A stretch of DNA of 59,363 nt, taken from an uncultured Selenomonadaceae bacterium (GTDB lineage Bacteria > Bacillota > Negativicutes > Selenomonadales > Selenomonadaceae). Numbering within the stretch: position 1 is the stretch's first letter; every line of letters begins with the position of its first letter. The notes beneath the pieces were generated by a model. The model saw nothing but the letters and a program-made list of their open reading frames with translations, was not told the DNA's origin and made no database searches. Below, piece by piece: positions 22,050 to 31,553 of this stretch. A program made the translations under genes and the position numbers. Location: positions 1 to 59,363 of the forward strand of contig CAJOCT010000002.1 of NCBI GenBank assembly GCA_905236725.1, given 5' to 3'.

Positions 22050-25000
22050 ATGGACAGAAGCAACGTTGAGCATAATTCACAAAATATTTATTATCGCTCA
22101 ATCGTCGGCGCGGCTGAAGCGGGAAGCACAATGCGGCTCGGAATCAGAATCAACACCGATGAAGTTGTTCGCCAAGTTTTATTGCATACTTGGTCGGAAT
22201 CTACCGGCGAAAAATGGAGTAACTTATCCACGAGCGACAAAGGTCAGTCCAAAGAAAAATTTTACTCGGCGGAAATTACTTTGCCGGATAAAGGCGGGCT
22301 GATTTGGTATTACTTCATTATTGTCACTGCCGAAAGAACTTACTATTACGGCAACAATCCCGAACAACTCGGCGGAGTCGGTGAACTTTATTTTGATTAC
22401 GCACCGCCCGCTTTTCAAATTACCGTTTATCAAAAAGGCGCGAAAACTCCCGATTGGTTCAAACATTCCGTGATGTATCAAATTTTCCCCGACAGATTTT
22501 GTCGCGCGGGAAATGAGATTATCGAAAAAAAAGGCGCGGTCTATCACGCAAGCTGGAAAGATCAGCCCGCTTACTACAAAGACCCCGATACGAATGAAAT
22601 TATTGCGTACGATTTTTACGGCGGAAATCTGCGCGGAATTGAAAGCAAACTCGATTACCTCAAAGAGTTGGGAATTTCCGTAATTTATTTTAATCCCGTC
22701 TTTGAGTCCGAAAGCAATCACCATTACGATACGGGCGATTATCATAAAATTGATCCGATTCTCGGCACGAACGAAGAATTTAAACATTTAATCGACACGG
22801 CGAAGTCGAAGGGGATAAATATAATTATCGACGGCGTTTTCAGTCACACCGGCTCGAACAGCATTTATTTTAACCGCGAAGGTCAATATAATTCACTCGG
22901 CGCGTATCAGTCGAAGGATTCGCCTTATTTCGATTGGTACAGCTTTAAAAATTTCCCGAATGATTATGAGTCTTGGTGGAATTTCGACACGCTCCCGAAT
23001 GTCCGCGAGGTCACGCCGTCTTATATGAATTTTATCATTCGCGACAACGACAGCGTTTTGCATCACTGGTTGCGAGAAGGAATTTCCGGCTGGCGACTTG
23101 ATGTCATCGACGAATTGCCCGCAGAATTTTCACAGGCATTTTTCGCGGAACTCAAAAAAACTAATCCCGATGCGGTTATGATCGGCGAAGTTTGGGAAGA
23201 TGCGTCAAATAAAATTGCTTACGGCGTTCAGAGGCAATATTTTTGCGGTTACGAAATGGACAGTGCTATGAATTATCCTTGGCGTGAACATATGTTCAAT
23301 TTTATTCTCGGACATATCGACGGCAAAGTTTGTATGAAAAGAATGGAAAGTCTTCGCGAAAATTACCCGAAAGAAAATTTTTACGCGATGATGAATTTAA
23401 TTTCCAGCCACGATATTATGAGACCCGTGACAATTTTCGGCGAGGCTCCTTACTACGACAAAATGCCCGCCGTCGAACAGACGAGGTTTAAACTCGACAA
23501 AGAGCATGAGAAACTTGGCAAAGCGCGTTTGAAAATGGCGGCACTTTGGCAGATGACTTATCCCGGAGTTCCCTGCATTTATTACGGCGACGAAATGGGC
23601 ATGCAAGGTTTCAAAGACCCGACCAATCGCCGCCCGTATCCTTGGGACGACGGAGATTTTGAACTGCGCGAAACTTATAAAAAATTTATTAAAATCCGCA
23701 ATGAAAAATTGGTTTTGCAGACGGGCGAATTTTTGCCCCTGCCGAGTTACGACGATATTTTTGCTTATGCGCGGGTTATTCGCAACGGTCGCGATGTTTT
23801 TGACCAAGAGACCGATAACGACGCTTATCTTGTTGCCTTCAATCGTTCAAAAGATGAGGCGCGGGACGTTTCCTTTGACGTGAGCGATTTTGCGAGCGGG
23901 GTTTTTGTTGACGCGTTCGACGAAAAAAATCCTGACAGAAAATTCCCCGTGATGCGCGGAAGAGTTTCATTTAAACTTCAGCCGCTCGAAGGAATTTTGT
24001 TGCACCATATCCCGCCCCAACAGCATTACGACAGACGTGCGGGAATTTTGCTTCACCCGACAAGTTTGCCGTCAAAATACGGTATCGGCGATTTCGGGAA
24101 AGAGGCTTTTGAGTTCGTCGATTATCTCAAGGCGGCGGGACAATCGATCTGGCAGGTTTTGCCGTTAAATCCCGTGGGCTTCGGATATTCGCCTTATCAA
24201 TCGCCGTCAGCATTCGCGGGCAATCCGATGATGATTTCTCCCGACGATTTAATTGAGCGCGGTTTGCTGAACGAAATGGATATTCATATTCCGAAACGCT
24301 TAAACTCGACGAGCGTGGAATTTGAACGAGTTGCCGACTTGAAAGAACATATTTTGTCGAAGGCGTTCAAAAACTTTAAAATTAAACTTTCGCAGGACGC
24401 GGAATTAAAAGCCGACTTCGATAAATTCCGCGAAAATGAATCTTATTGGCTTGAAGATTACGCACTTTTCGCCGCGATTAAAGCTAAAAATAACGATGTC
24501 TACTGGATAGAATGGGACGAAGATTTAAAACACCGCGACCCCGATGCGCTTGAAAAAGCCAAAACCGAACTTGCCGACGAGATTTTATATGTTGAGTTTG
24601 AACAATATATTTTCAGCTGTCAATGGCACAAACTCCACGCCTATGCACGTGAACGCGGTGTTCAAATTATGGGCGATATGCCGATATTTGTTTCTGCGGA
24701 CAGCGCGGACGCTTGGGCGAATCAAAAACTTTTCCAACTCACCGAGGAAGGTCGTCCCGAAAAAGTTGCGGGAGTTCCGCCCGATTATTTCAGCGCGACA
24801 GGTCAACTTTGGGGAAATCCGCTGTACGATTGGACGGCTATGAAAAAAGATAATTACACTTGGTGGAAACTTCGCTTCAAAAAACTTTATGACTTTGTCG
24901 ATATTGTCCGCATTGATCATTTCAGAGGCTTTGAGTCTTATTGGTCAGTTGACGGCGAGGCGAAAACTGCCGTTGACGGCGAATGGATTAAAGGACCGGG

Positions 25001-25523
25001 CAGACCGTTTTTCTATATGCTTGAGCGCGAATTTCCCGACGGGCAGATTGTTGCGGAAGATTTGGGCATTATCACCGATGAAGTCGAGGCACTCAGACAA
25101 GATTGCGGCTTCCCGGGAATGAAAGTTTTGCATTTTGAACTGCACTTTAACGAAGACGGCAGAATCGGTTTTGTCCCGCCCGAAAATTCCATAACTTACA
25201 CCGGCACTCACGATAACAACACAACTGTCGGCTGGTTTATGGAAGATATTGACAACCCGAGCAAGGCGGCGATTGCGGCACTTATCGGCGCAGATGTCCG
25301 CCGTCCCGATGACGTTTGTCAAAAACTTATCGAATTTGCCTACTCATGTGACTCGCGTTTCGCGATAATTCCGATGCAAGACGTTTTGAAATTGGACAGC
25401 AAGAGCCGCATGAATTTGCCCGGCACGGTCGGCACTAACTGGGGCTGGCGTTTGAAGGAAGATTACAAACTTGAAGCGGAGGCAGGCAAGTTAAAGGCAC
25501 TTTGCAATAAATATCTGCGGTAG
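22050..25523 (+). CDS. GH13 glucan hydrolase fused to GH77 4-alpha-glucanotransferase
   Basis: A 1157-residue bifunctional enzyme for glycogen or maltodextrin. Residues 1-130 form a beta-rich N-terminal domain. Residues 140-650 are a GH13 alpha-amylase/debranching domain, with GWRLDVIDELP (nucleophile Asp351), MIGEVWEDAS (acid Glu380) and LISSHDIMRP. From about residue 661 (RRAGILLHPTSLPSKYGIGD) a complete GH77/MalQ domain follows, with VRIDHFRGFESYW (nucleophile Asp956), VAEDLGIITDEVEALR (acid Glu1003) and YTGTHDNNTTVGW. No signal peptide, so it acts in the cytoplasm. Database entries name such fusions as bifunctional debranching/4-alpha-glucanotransferase. I chose ATG 22050 with GGGAGATG upstream. 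Confidence 0.92.
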   Translation: MDRSNVEHNSQNIYYRSIVGAAEAGSTMRLGIRINTDEVVRQVLLHTWSESTGEKWSNLSTSDKGQSKEKFYSAEITLPDKGGLIWYYFIIVTAERTYYYGNNPEQLGGVGELYFDYAPPAFQITVYQKGAKTPDWFKHSVMYQIFPDRFCRAGNEIIEKKGAVYHASWKDQPAYYKDPDTNEIIAYDFYGGNLRGIESKLDYLKELGISVIYFNPVFESESNHHYDTGDYHKIDPILGTNEEFKHLIDTAKSKGINIIIDGVFSHTGSNSIYFNREGQYNSLGAYQSKDSPYFDWYSFKNFPNDYESWWNFDTLPNVREVTPSYMNFIIRDNDSVLHHWLREGISGWRLDVIDELPAEFSQAFFAELKKTNPDAVMIGEVWEDASNKIAYGVQRQYFCGYEMDSAMNYPWREHMFNFILGHIDGKVCMKRMESLRENYPKENFYAMMNLISSHDIMRPVTIFGEAPYYDKMPAVEQTRFKLDKEHEKLGKARLKMAALWQMTYPGVPCIYYGDEMGMQGFKDPTNRRPYPWDDGDFELRETYKKFIKIRNEKLVLQTGEFLPLPSYDDIFAYARVIRNGRDVFDQETDNDAYLVAFNRSKDEARDVSFDVSDFASGVFVDAFDEKNPDRKFPVMRGRVSFKLQPLEGILLHHIPPQQHYDRRAGILLHPTSLPSKYGIGDFGKEAFEFVDYLKAAGQSIWQVLPLNPVGFGYSPYQSPSAFAGNPMMISPDDLIERGLLNEMDIHIPKRLNSTSVEFERVADLKEHILSKAFKNFKIKLSQDAELKADFDKFRENESYWLEDYALFAAIKAKNNDVYWIEWDEDLKHRDPDALEKAKTELADEILYVEFEQYIFSCQWHKLHAYARERGVQIMGDMPIFVSADSADAWANQKLFQLTEEGRPEKVAGVPPDYFSATGQLWGNPLYDWTAMKKDNYTWWKLRFKKLYDFVDIVRIDHFRGFESYWSVDGEAKTAVDGEWIKGPGRPFFYMLEREFPDGQIVAEDLGIITDEVEALRQDCGFPGMKVLHFELHFNEDGRIGFVPPENSITYTGTHDNNTTVGWFMEDIDNPSKAAIAALIGADVRRPDDVCQKLIEFAYSCDSRFAIIPMQDVLKLDSKSRMNLPGTVGTNWGWRLKEDYKLEAEAGKLKALCNKYLR

Positions 25524-25532
25524 GTGATGTTA

Positions 25533-26051
25533 ATGAGGCTAAAAAAATTTTTCGCGCTGATTTTCGGAATTTCGCTTTTTCTGATGTCAACTTGTTCGGC
25601 AAGTGAAATAGTTGCCACAACCGCAACCGAAAATGATCCTTGGTCGTTGTCGATTATGAAAACCGATAACAACGAGTATGCATTTTTGATTTTGAACTTT
25701 CAGACCGATCAGGGCGCGATAATTCCTTACAATCGCGATTACTATGATTTTTATTTGAGAGAATCGCCGGTTATTTTCGTGATGGCGGTGAAGGACAGCC
25801 CGAAAGATGTTGACAAAGATTTCGGCGAATGGCGCGACGATTTGCATTTACTGCCGGTTTACGCGCTGTTTAACTACTCAAACGACACGGTGAATCTTGA
25901 GTCTTATCTGTCTTCGGGGCAGGGTCTTCAGCCTTCGCATTATCAGGGCAGAATTCAAAGCCCGTATCATTTGAAGTTGGCGCAAATTTTCTTGACGCAT
26001 ATGCCCGCACTTCACAAAGCGGTGGAAGCCGACGGAATAACTTTGCCGTAA
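25533..26051 (+). CDS. Secreted protein of unknown function
   Basis: A 172-residue protein with a signal peptide (MRLKKFFALIFGISLFLMST, likely cleavage after CSA) and a soluble domain containing DPWSLSIMKTDNNEYAFLIL, IPYNRDYYDFYLRESP and LPVYALFNYSNDTVNLESYL. No family recognised. It begins 10 bases after the GH13-GH77 stop codon, with a weak GGTGAT site, so it is likely cotranscribed with that gene. An inverted repeat follows it. Confidence 0.7.
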   Translation: MRLKKFFALIFGISLFLMSTCSASEIVATTATENDPWSLSIMKTDNNEYAFLILNFQTDQGAIIPYNRDYYDFYLRESPVIFVMAVKDSPKDVDKDFGEWRDDLHLLPVYALFNYSNDTVNLESYLSSGQGLQPSHYQGRIQSPYHLKLAQIFLTHMPALHKAVEADGITLP

Positions 26052-26065
26052 TTTTGGAATTAGGA

Positions 26066-26108
26066 TTCAGGGGTCAGGGGTTAGAATTTTTTTTAGCCCG
26101 CCCCTGAA
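26066..26108. repeat. Inverted repeat built on AGGGGTTAG-type simple sequence
   Basis: TTCAGGGG (26066-26073) pairs with CCCCTGAA (26101-26108), with a T-rich loop and inner GGG/CCC. The left arm contains AGGGGTCAGGGGTTAGAA, related to the simple repeats at 50856-50887 and 54143-54181. It may also act as a terminator. Confidence 0.5.
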
Positions 26109-26148
26109 CTTAAAATATTTTTTTTCAGTCGAGAGGAGAGATTTTTTT

Positions 26149-26847
26149 ATGGATCCGCATACCTTTTTAGTTGAGAAGCCGTGTCCCGTGTGCATGAAAA
26201 AAACGCGCGTAATCAAAACTCGTTCGCGTCTTATGGTTGAAAAGACCGACGAAGATTTTTGCGTGCATTACAAGGGCTTTAATCCGTACTTTTACAAAAT
26301 TTGGGTTTGTGAGCATTGCGGTTACGCGGCGGACGAAAAAACTTTCTTGGACAAAATGCCCGAACGTCACAGAAAAGCACTCTGGGAATTTCTCGCAAAC
26401 AAGCAACTTGAATTTGAGTTCAAAGAAGAGCGCGACCTTCCCGATGCGATTGCGTCTTTTCAGTTGGCGTTGAGTTACCTTGACATTATCGACGCACCTC
26501 CGTCAAAAAAAGCGTCGATGAATTTGCAACTCGGCTGGATTTATCGCTTTAACGAAGAGACCGAAAAAGAAAATGAGTATTTGCTCAAGGCGGCGGAACT
26601 TTATGACCTGTCGATTACAAAAGAGCGTTATCCTATCGGAAATTTGACGGACAGCGGCGCGATGTATTTGGTCGGCGCACTTTATTACAGGCTTGGAGAC
26701 CTCGACAAATGCGCTCAACACCTTTCGCGAATTATCGGCGACCAATCCGTCAGAGCACGTGAGCCGAAAATTTTTGACAAGGCTCGCGATCTTTGGGGGG
26801 ATGTCCGCGCCTTGCAGAACGAAGAGAAGAAAAAAGCTGCGAAGTAA
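26149..26847 (+). CDS. DUF2225 family protein
   Basis: A 232-residue protein of the DUF2225 family, common in Bacillota and without a known role. The N-terminal half carries two CxxC pairs (EKPCPVCMKKTRV and WVCEHCGYAADEK) that probably bind zinc; the C-terminal half is made of TPR-like helices (IASFQLALSYLDII, LGWIYRFNEETEKENEYLLK). GAGAGGAGAG precedes the ATG. The DUF4127 gene starts on the base after its stop codon, so the two are translated together. Confidence 0.88.
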   Translation: MDPHTFLVEKPCPVCMKKTRVIKTRSRLMVEKTDEDFCVHYKGFNPYFYKIWVCEHCGYAADEKTFLDKMPERHRKALWEFLANKQLEFEFKEERDLPDAIASFQLALSYLDIIDAPPSKKASMNLQLGWIYRFNEETEKENEYLLKAAELYDLSITKERYPIGNLTDSGAMYLVGALYYRLGDLDKCAQHLSRIIGDQSVRAREPKIFDKARDLWGDVRALQNEEKKKAAK

Positions 26848-28458
26848 ATGAAAAAAGATTCAGTGAAAAAATTTTTTTATGCGTTGACGTTAATTTTTTG
26901 CCTGTCAATAATTTTTTCGGGAAATGTTGACGCGGCGAAGAAAAAAAATGAGCCGGAAAAAATTTTGTACATTCCGCACGACAATCGCCCGATAGTTGAC
27001 GAACAGACAATAGATGTTGTTGAGCGGGCGGGTTATAAAATTGTTGTCCCGCCGAAAGAATTTTTGGGCAACCGCGAAAATTTGGGAAATCCCGACAGAC
27101 TTTGGGTTTGGCTTGAGGAAAATACAAAAAAAGACGTTAAAGCCGCGATAATTTCTTCAGATGCTTTGCTTTACGGCAGTCTTGTAGGTTCGCGAAAACA
27201 TGATTATGAAAAGGCAGTCATCTTGTACCGCGCGGAGCAGTTCAAAGAGTTTCGCAAAAAGCATAAAAAATTGCCGATTTATGTTTTCGGCTCGATAATG
27301 CGAACTCCCAGAAACGGCGCGGCTTCGGGTTATGAAGAGCCGGATTATTATCGGCACTACGGCGCAAATATTTTTCGTTATACCGCACTGCGCGACAAAG
27401 AAGAAATGCAGGGCTTGACCGAGCGCGAACAAAAAGAAGTCGATTTTTTGGAAAGACTGATTCCGGAAAAGGCCATGCAAGATTGGATGGGGCGGCGCGG
27501 AAAAAATTTTGCGGCGAATGAAGTCTTAATCGATATGGCGCGGGAAAAAACTTTTGACTGCCTGCTTTTGGGACGCGACGACAACGCGCCTTTCTCTCAA
27601 ACGCACAAAGAAAGCCGTTATCTGACGAAATACGGCGAATCTGTCAAGAAAAATAAATTTCAGACCATCGCGGGAATTGATGAAATCGGCTTGATGCTTT
27701 TGACTCGCGCCATAAACGACCACACAAAAACTGTCCCGAATGTCTTTGTAAGATACAATTACGGGCGCGGCGAAGCGACTGTTCCCACTTACTCCGACGA
27801 ATCAATCGGCGAAACTGTCAACGCAGAAATTTTGGCGACGGGTGCAAAACTTGTTGAAAATGAAAATCGCGCAGATTTTATTTTGGCGATTAACACAAAT
27901 TCAAACGGTCAAACTTACGAGGCGAACACTTCGGCCAACGACGGCAAGGCGAATAACGACACAAAATTTTTTGCCGATACCGTTCAAGATTACCTCGCCG
28001 CCGGGAAAAAAGTTGTTGTGGCGGATATTTCTTTCGCGAACGGCTCCGACAACGCCTTGATGGAAGTTTTGAATCAGCGCGGACTGCTTTTCAGGCTTCA
28101 CGCTTACAGCGGCTGGAACACCGCGACAAATTCGACCGGTTTCGCCTTGAGTACGGGAATGTTGGCAAAAAAAATGAGCGACTCAAACAAAAGAAGTTTG
28201 CTTTTGACGCGATACCTTGACGACTGGATTTATCAGGCAAATGTCAGGACGATTGTTGCCAATCAGCTTTCTTGGATTCGCGGCGAAGGTTTTTACGACG
28301 CGCTGAATGATAAGCGTGACGAGGCGGCGGACGAGTGCGGCAGAATGATTACAAATTTTGTAAGAAATAATTTGCCCTCCGCTCACGTCGGCGAAAATTT
28401 GCGCGTGGATTTTCCCTGGAACAGAATGTTTGAATCGAGAATTTTTTTCGGCAGATAA
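26848..28458 (+). CDS. DUF4127 family exported protein
   Basis: A 536-residue protein with an N-terminal signal sequence (KKFFYALTLIFCLSIIFSGN, cleavage near VDA-A) followed by the DUF4127 domain: ILYIPHDNRPIVDEQTIDVV, PKEFLGNRENLGNPDRLWVWL, AIISSDALLYGSLVGSRKH, and CLLLGRDDNAPFSQTHKESR. The family is found in Bacillota and its activity is unknown. It abuts the DUF2225 gene with no gap and is followed by a strong terminator. Confidence 0.88.
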   Translation: MKKDSVKKFFYALTLIFCLSIIFSGNVDAAKKKNEPEKILYIPHDNRPIVDEQTIDVVERAGYKIVVPPKEFLGNRENLGNPDRLWVWLEENTKKDVKAAIISSDALLYGSLVGSRKHDYEKAVILYRAEQFKEFRKKHKKLPIYVFGSIMRTPRNGAASGYEEPDYYRHYGANIFRYTALRDKEEMQGLTEREQKEVDFLERLIPEKAMQDWMGRRGKNFAANEVLIDMAREKTFDCLLLGRDDNAPFSQTHKESRYLTKYGESVKKNKFQTIAGIDEIGLMLLTRAINDHTKTVPNVFVRYNYGRGEATVPTYSDESIGETVNAEILATGAKLVENENRADFILAINTNSNGQTYEANTSANDGKANNDTKFFADTVQDYLAAGKKVVVADISFANGSDNALMEVLNQRGLLFRLHAYSGWNTATNSTGFALSTGMLAKKMSDSNKRSLLLTRYLDDWIYQANVRTIVANQLSWIRGEGFYDALNDKRDEAADECGRMITNFVRNNLPSAHVGENLRVDFPWNRMFESRIFFGR

Positions 28459-28472
28459 AATAAAAATTTTTG

Positions 28473-28498
28473 AACCGCTTAAGGCGGTTTTTTTTTTC
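28473..28498 (+). terminator. Intrinsic terminator after the DUF4127 gene
   Basis: ACCGC/GCGGT stem with loop TTAAG, followed by ten or more T. Confidence 0.85.
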
Positions 28499-28535
28499 AA
28501 AATTTTTTCAGTTAAATTAAATTTTTCTTAAAAAT

Positions 28536-28564
28536 TTGCGGCACAGAATTTTTTTTGATAAACT
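28536..28564 (+). promoter_or_regulatory. Promoter of the RTX protein
   Basis: TTGCGG (28536-28541), 17-base spacer, TAAACT (28559-28564), 27 bases before the start codon. Confidence 0.5.
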
Positions 28565-28591
28565 GCTTGAAAAAAAATGGAGATGATATTC

Positions 28592-30535
28592 ATGGCTACG
28601 GCGCAAGAAGTTATCAAAAATTTTATGAAATCGTTGGACGAAACTTCTCTAAGCGGCGAAAGTGCCGTTGATGAGGCAATTCAAGCCTGTTCAAATTTCA
28701 ACAGCATTTCTGACGCAATTTCTCAAATGGTTTCGGATTGCAAAAATGCAAGCTCCGCCACAAGTTTTTTGACGGATTATTGCGGGATAATTTTGGACAA
28801 CGAAGACACGGGCGCGATTACCGGATCCGACGCGGGCGGCTCGACCGTTAAAACCGCCGAAAGTATTGTTCCCGAAGTCGGCAGTCTAAGCACTTACACA
28901 AACAATTCTTTCACAACAAACGGTCTTAATGTTCAACTGGTGACTTTTCCTGATTCTTCTGATTATGATTCGCATTACGAAAGCACAACTTATTCAAGCC
29001 TGACGGACACGCAAAAACATATTTGGAACGCGCTTTATACTTGGTGGATACCTAACACGCTGAATTTAATTTCTGAAAGTTACGGGAGTAATTTCAGTTT
29101 TACTTCAAATTCTTCCGCGACGATTAAGACATTGCATGCGGGCTTTGTTGAGACAAATTCAAGCATGCTTGCACTGGTAACGAATTGGTCCGACGGTCAA
29201 ACAGTTGCGGATTTGGATTTGAAAACCAACATGTATTATTACAACGACATCGACACTTCCGACCCGAACGGCTCGACCTCAACTACTTCATATTACCTTG
29301 ACAGAACTCTTGCCCACGAAATGACTCACGCGGTTATGGCGGCGAATGTCGATTATTTCAGCTATTTGCCGCTTTTCATAAAAGAAGGAATGGCGGAACT
29401 TACTCACGGCATCGACGACACGCGAAGGACAAGGATTTTGACTCTTGCCGGCAGTTCAGACAGCCTTGAAAGTGCTCTGGACGTAAGCAACACTTCAACC
29501 GCGACAAACCCCAATCCCTACGCCGCCGGTTATATGTTCCTTCGTTACCTTGCCAAACAAGCGTCAGACAGCGATGAAGATACTCTTACTTGGAAGATCA
29601 GCGGAACGACGGCGACTTACGGCACTTCAAGCGAAACCCTCATCACTTTGAAAGGTCTTAAAAGCGGTTTGACTGTTTCCGACGGCGAAATTGACGGCAT
29701 AACTTTAAAAAATAATACCGTGACTTTGGCGACTTCTGTTCTCGGAGATGACGGCGCATCGGTCAGCGGCGGTGATTATCGTTTTGTTTTGGGCGGCGCG
29801 GGCAAGTTGACGAATTACGGCACGGCAACGACGCTCAAAGGCTCAAGCGAAAATGATACGCTTGTCGGCGGAACAAGTGCGGACAGTTTAAGCGGCGGCA
29901 GGGGAAACGATTATCTCAACGGCGGCAGGGGAGACGATTCGATTCTTGGCGGCGCAGGTGCTGATACTTTAATCGGAAGTTACGGCGCGGATTACATGAA
30001 CGGCGGTTACGGCGACGATTCGATTCTTGGCGGCGCAGGTGCTGATACTTTAATCGGCAGTTACGGCGCAGATTATTTATCGGGCGGAGCGGGTGACGAT
30101 TCGTTAAGGGGCGGAAACGGCATGGACACTCTTTACGGCGGCACGGGCAACGATACTTTGACCGGCGGCAAACATAGAGACGTTTTTGTCTACTCGAAGA
30201 GCACGGGAAACGATATTATCACCGATTACACGGCGGGCGTTGATAAAATTAAAATTTCTTCCGGAACGATCACTGAAGCAACAATCAGCGACGACGATTT
30301 AATCTTCACAATCGGCAAGGGAACTTTGACGATTCAAAACGGTGCAAACAAAAAAATTACCGTCATTGATTCCGCCGACAATGAAACCACTCAAATTTAT
30401 TCAACCGGCAGTTCGTTGTTTAACGAAAATCTTGCCGAAGTTTGGTTTGTTGAAGAAGATTTTGTCGGCGAATTTGAATTTTCTTCGCCTGAAAAAAATA
30501 TTAAACGTTATGACTTGGCTTTTGCCGGAGAATGA
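28592..30535 (+). CDS. RTX-repeat zinc metallopeptidase, type I secreted
   Basis: A 647-residue protein without a signal peptide. The N-terminus (MATAQEVIKNFMKSLDETSL) is of a kind I associate with Negativicutes RTX proteins. A gluzincin-type site is present: HEMTH at residues 242-246 and Glu265 in IKEGMAELTHG (HExxH-x18-E). Residues 420-525 hold glycine/aspartate nonapeptide repeats (GGRGNDYLNGGRGDDSILGG and more) that bind calcium, followed by a DVFVYSKSTGNDIITDYT segment typical of RTX C-termini. The C-terminal tail would be the type I secretion signal; no transporter genes are in the window. I chose ATG 28592 (GGAGATGA upstream). An 81-base duplication lies inside the repeats. Confidence 0.85.
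   Translation: MATAQEVIKNFMKSLDETSLSGESAVDEAIQACSNFNSISDAISQMVSDCKNASSATSFLTDYCGIILDNEDTGAITGSDAGGSTVKTAESIVPEVGSLSTYTNNSFTTNGLNVQLVTFPDSSDYDSHYESTTYSSLTDTQKHIWNALYTWWIPNTLNLISESYGSNFSFTSNSSATIKTLHAGFVETNSSMLALVTNWSDGQTVADLDLKTNMYYYNDIDTSDPNGSTSTTSYYLDRTLAHEMTHAVMAANVDYFSYLPLFIKEGMAELTHGIDDTRRTRILTLAGSSDSLESALDVSNTSTATNPNPYAAGYMFLRYLAKQASDSDEDTLTWKISGTTATYGTSSETLITLKGLKSGLTVSDGEIDGITLKNNTVTLATSVLGDDGASVSGGDYRFVLGGAGKLTNYGTATTLKGSSENDTLVGGTSADSLSGGRGNDYLNGGRGDDSILGGAGADTLIGSYGADYMNGGYGDDSILGGAGADTLIGSYGADYLSGGAGDDSLRGGNGMDTLYGGTGNDTLTGGKHRDVFVYSKSTGNDIITDYTAGVDKIKISSGTITEATISDDDLIFTIGKGTLTIQNGANKKITVIDSADNETTQIYSTGSSLFNENLAEVWFVEEDFVGEFEFSSPEKNIKRYDLAFAGE
29933..30094 (+). repeat. Tandem 81-base duplication inside the RTX repeats
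   Basis: Copies start at 29933 and 30014. The first 60 or so bases of each are nearly identical (GACGATTCGATTCTTGGCGG and onward), differing mainly at CGGAAG/CGGCAG and one third codon position. 81 bases equal 27 residues, exactly three RTX nonapeptides. Confidence 0.8.
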
Positions 30536-30550
30536 AAGGAGCGAATTAAA

Positions 30551-31432
30551 TTGCGCATTACGAATTACGCATTACGAATTGTCACAGCTTTTGCCGCAGT
30601 GATTGTTTTGCTTGCGTCGTCGAGTGTTACTCTCGCGGCGGAAAATTTGAAAATCGGCGAGGGATTTTATCAATTTGAGTCATCGGGCGGCATAAATAAA
30701 AACCCGATTGACGTTTTTTACTATCGACCGAAAAATTGGAAAAACGGCGATAAAATTTTCGTAGTTTTTCACGGAATGGATCGCCGAATTGACTACTATA
30801 TCAAGGGTTTAAAAAAAGCTGCGGACAAAAAAAATATTTTGCTCATCTGCCCGCAATTCACGAGGGAAAAATTTCCGGGCAACAAATATTATAATTACGG
30901 AAACGCCGCCTCAAATGACAAAAATCAGCAGACCTACAACATCGCCAACAAAATTATCGACGACGCTAAAAAACGTTTCGGCGCGACAAAAAGCAAAATT
31001 ATTTTCTTCGGACACTCGGCGGGCGGTCAGTTTATGCACAGATATTTATTTTTGGCGGATAAAATCAAAGCCGACTTGGTGATTGCCGCAAATGCCGGAA
31101 CTTATCTTTTGCCCGACGAAAATGTCAATTATCCGTACGGCTTTAAAAATATTTCCGCAGGCAAAAAAGAAATGAAACGCGCTTATTCTCAAAAGACAAT
31201 TATTCTTTTGGGCGAAAAAGACATCAGCCGCACGAGCAAAGGTCTCCCGAAATCCCGCATGGACGATAAACAGGGACTGAACAGATTCGAGCGCGGAAAA
31301 AATTTCTTTGACCAATCCAAGAAAAAAGCCGAAGAACTCGGCACAAAATTTAATTGGCAACTTAAAACCGTTCCCAACGTCGCACATAACGCCGTGAGGA
31401 TGGCAAGAGCCGCCTTGAAATATGTTGACTGA
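30551..31432 (+). CDS. Secreted alpha/beta-hydrolase
   Basis: A 293-residue serine hydrolase. After a signal peptide (FAAVIVLLASSSVTLAAEN) come VFVVFHG-type oxyanion sequence (KIFVVFHGMDRRIDYY), the nucleophile elbow IIFFGHSAGGQFMHRY, an Asp in ILLGEKDISRTSK, and a late His in NVAHNAVRMA. The start is TTG 30551, 9 bases after AAGGAG. The first residues (MRITNYALRI) are encoded by a dispersed repeat, ATTACGAATTACGCATTACG, so the N-terminus was probably extended by a repeat insertion. It may share a transcript with the RTX gene 15 bases upstream. Confidence 0.8.
   Translation: MRITNYALRIVTAFAAVIVLLASSSVTLAAENLKIGEGFYQFESSGGINKNPIDVFYYRPKNWKNGDKIFVVFHGMDRRIDYYIKGLKKAADKKNILLICPQFTREKFPGNKYYNYGNAASNDKNQQTYNIANKIIDDAKKRFGATKSKIIFFGHSAGGQFMHRYLFLADKIKADLVIAANAGTYLLPDENVNYPYGFKNISAGKKEMKRAYSQKTIILLGEKDISRTSKGLPKSRMDDKQGLNRFERGKNFFDQSKKKAEELGTKFNWQLKTVPNVAHNAVRMARAALKYVD
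30554..30580. repeat. Short repeat (CG[CA]ATTA) at the start of the hydrolase gene
   Basis: CGCATTACGAATTACGCATT and continuing ACGAATT: four near-copies of a 7-base unit. The repeat lies within the first codons of the hydrolase. Confidence 0.7.
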
Positions 31433-31454
31433 AAAAAATTTTCTTTTTGACCTA

Positions 31455-31482
31455 TTGACTTTTTGATTTTTTGTACTATAAT
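31455..31482 (+). promoter_or_regulatory. hsp20 promoter
   Basis: TTGACT (31455-31460), 16-base spacer, TATAAT (31477-31482). The leader to the start codon is about 65 bases. Confidence 0.65.
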
Positions 31483-31553
31483 GACAATCGAAAGGACAAA
31501 AGAAAGTCCGATGAAATGAAAAAGAGTTGTACATATAAAAGGAGACGATTAAG

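Noticed and set aside
31441..31470. CtsR operator before hsp20
   Set aside because: Two TTGAC elements are present, but their 8-base spacing does not fit the 11-base spacing of tandem GGTCAAA boxes.
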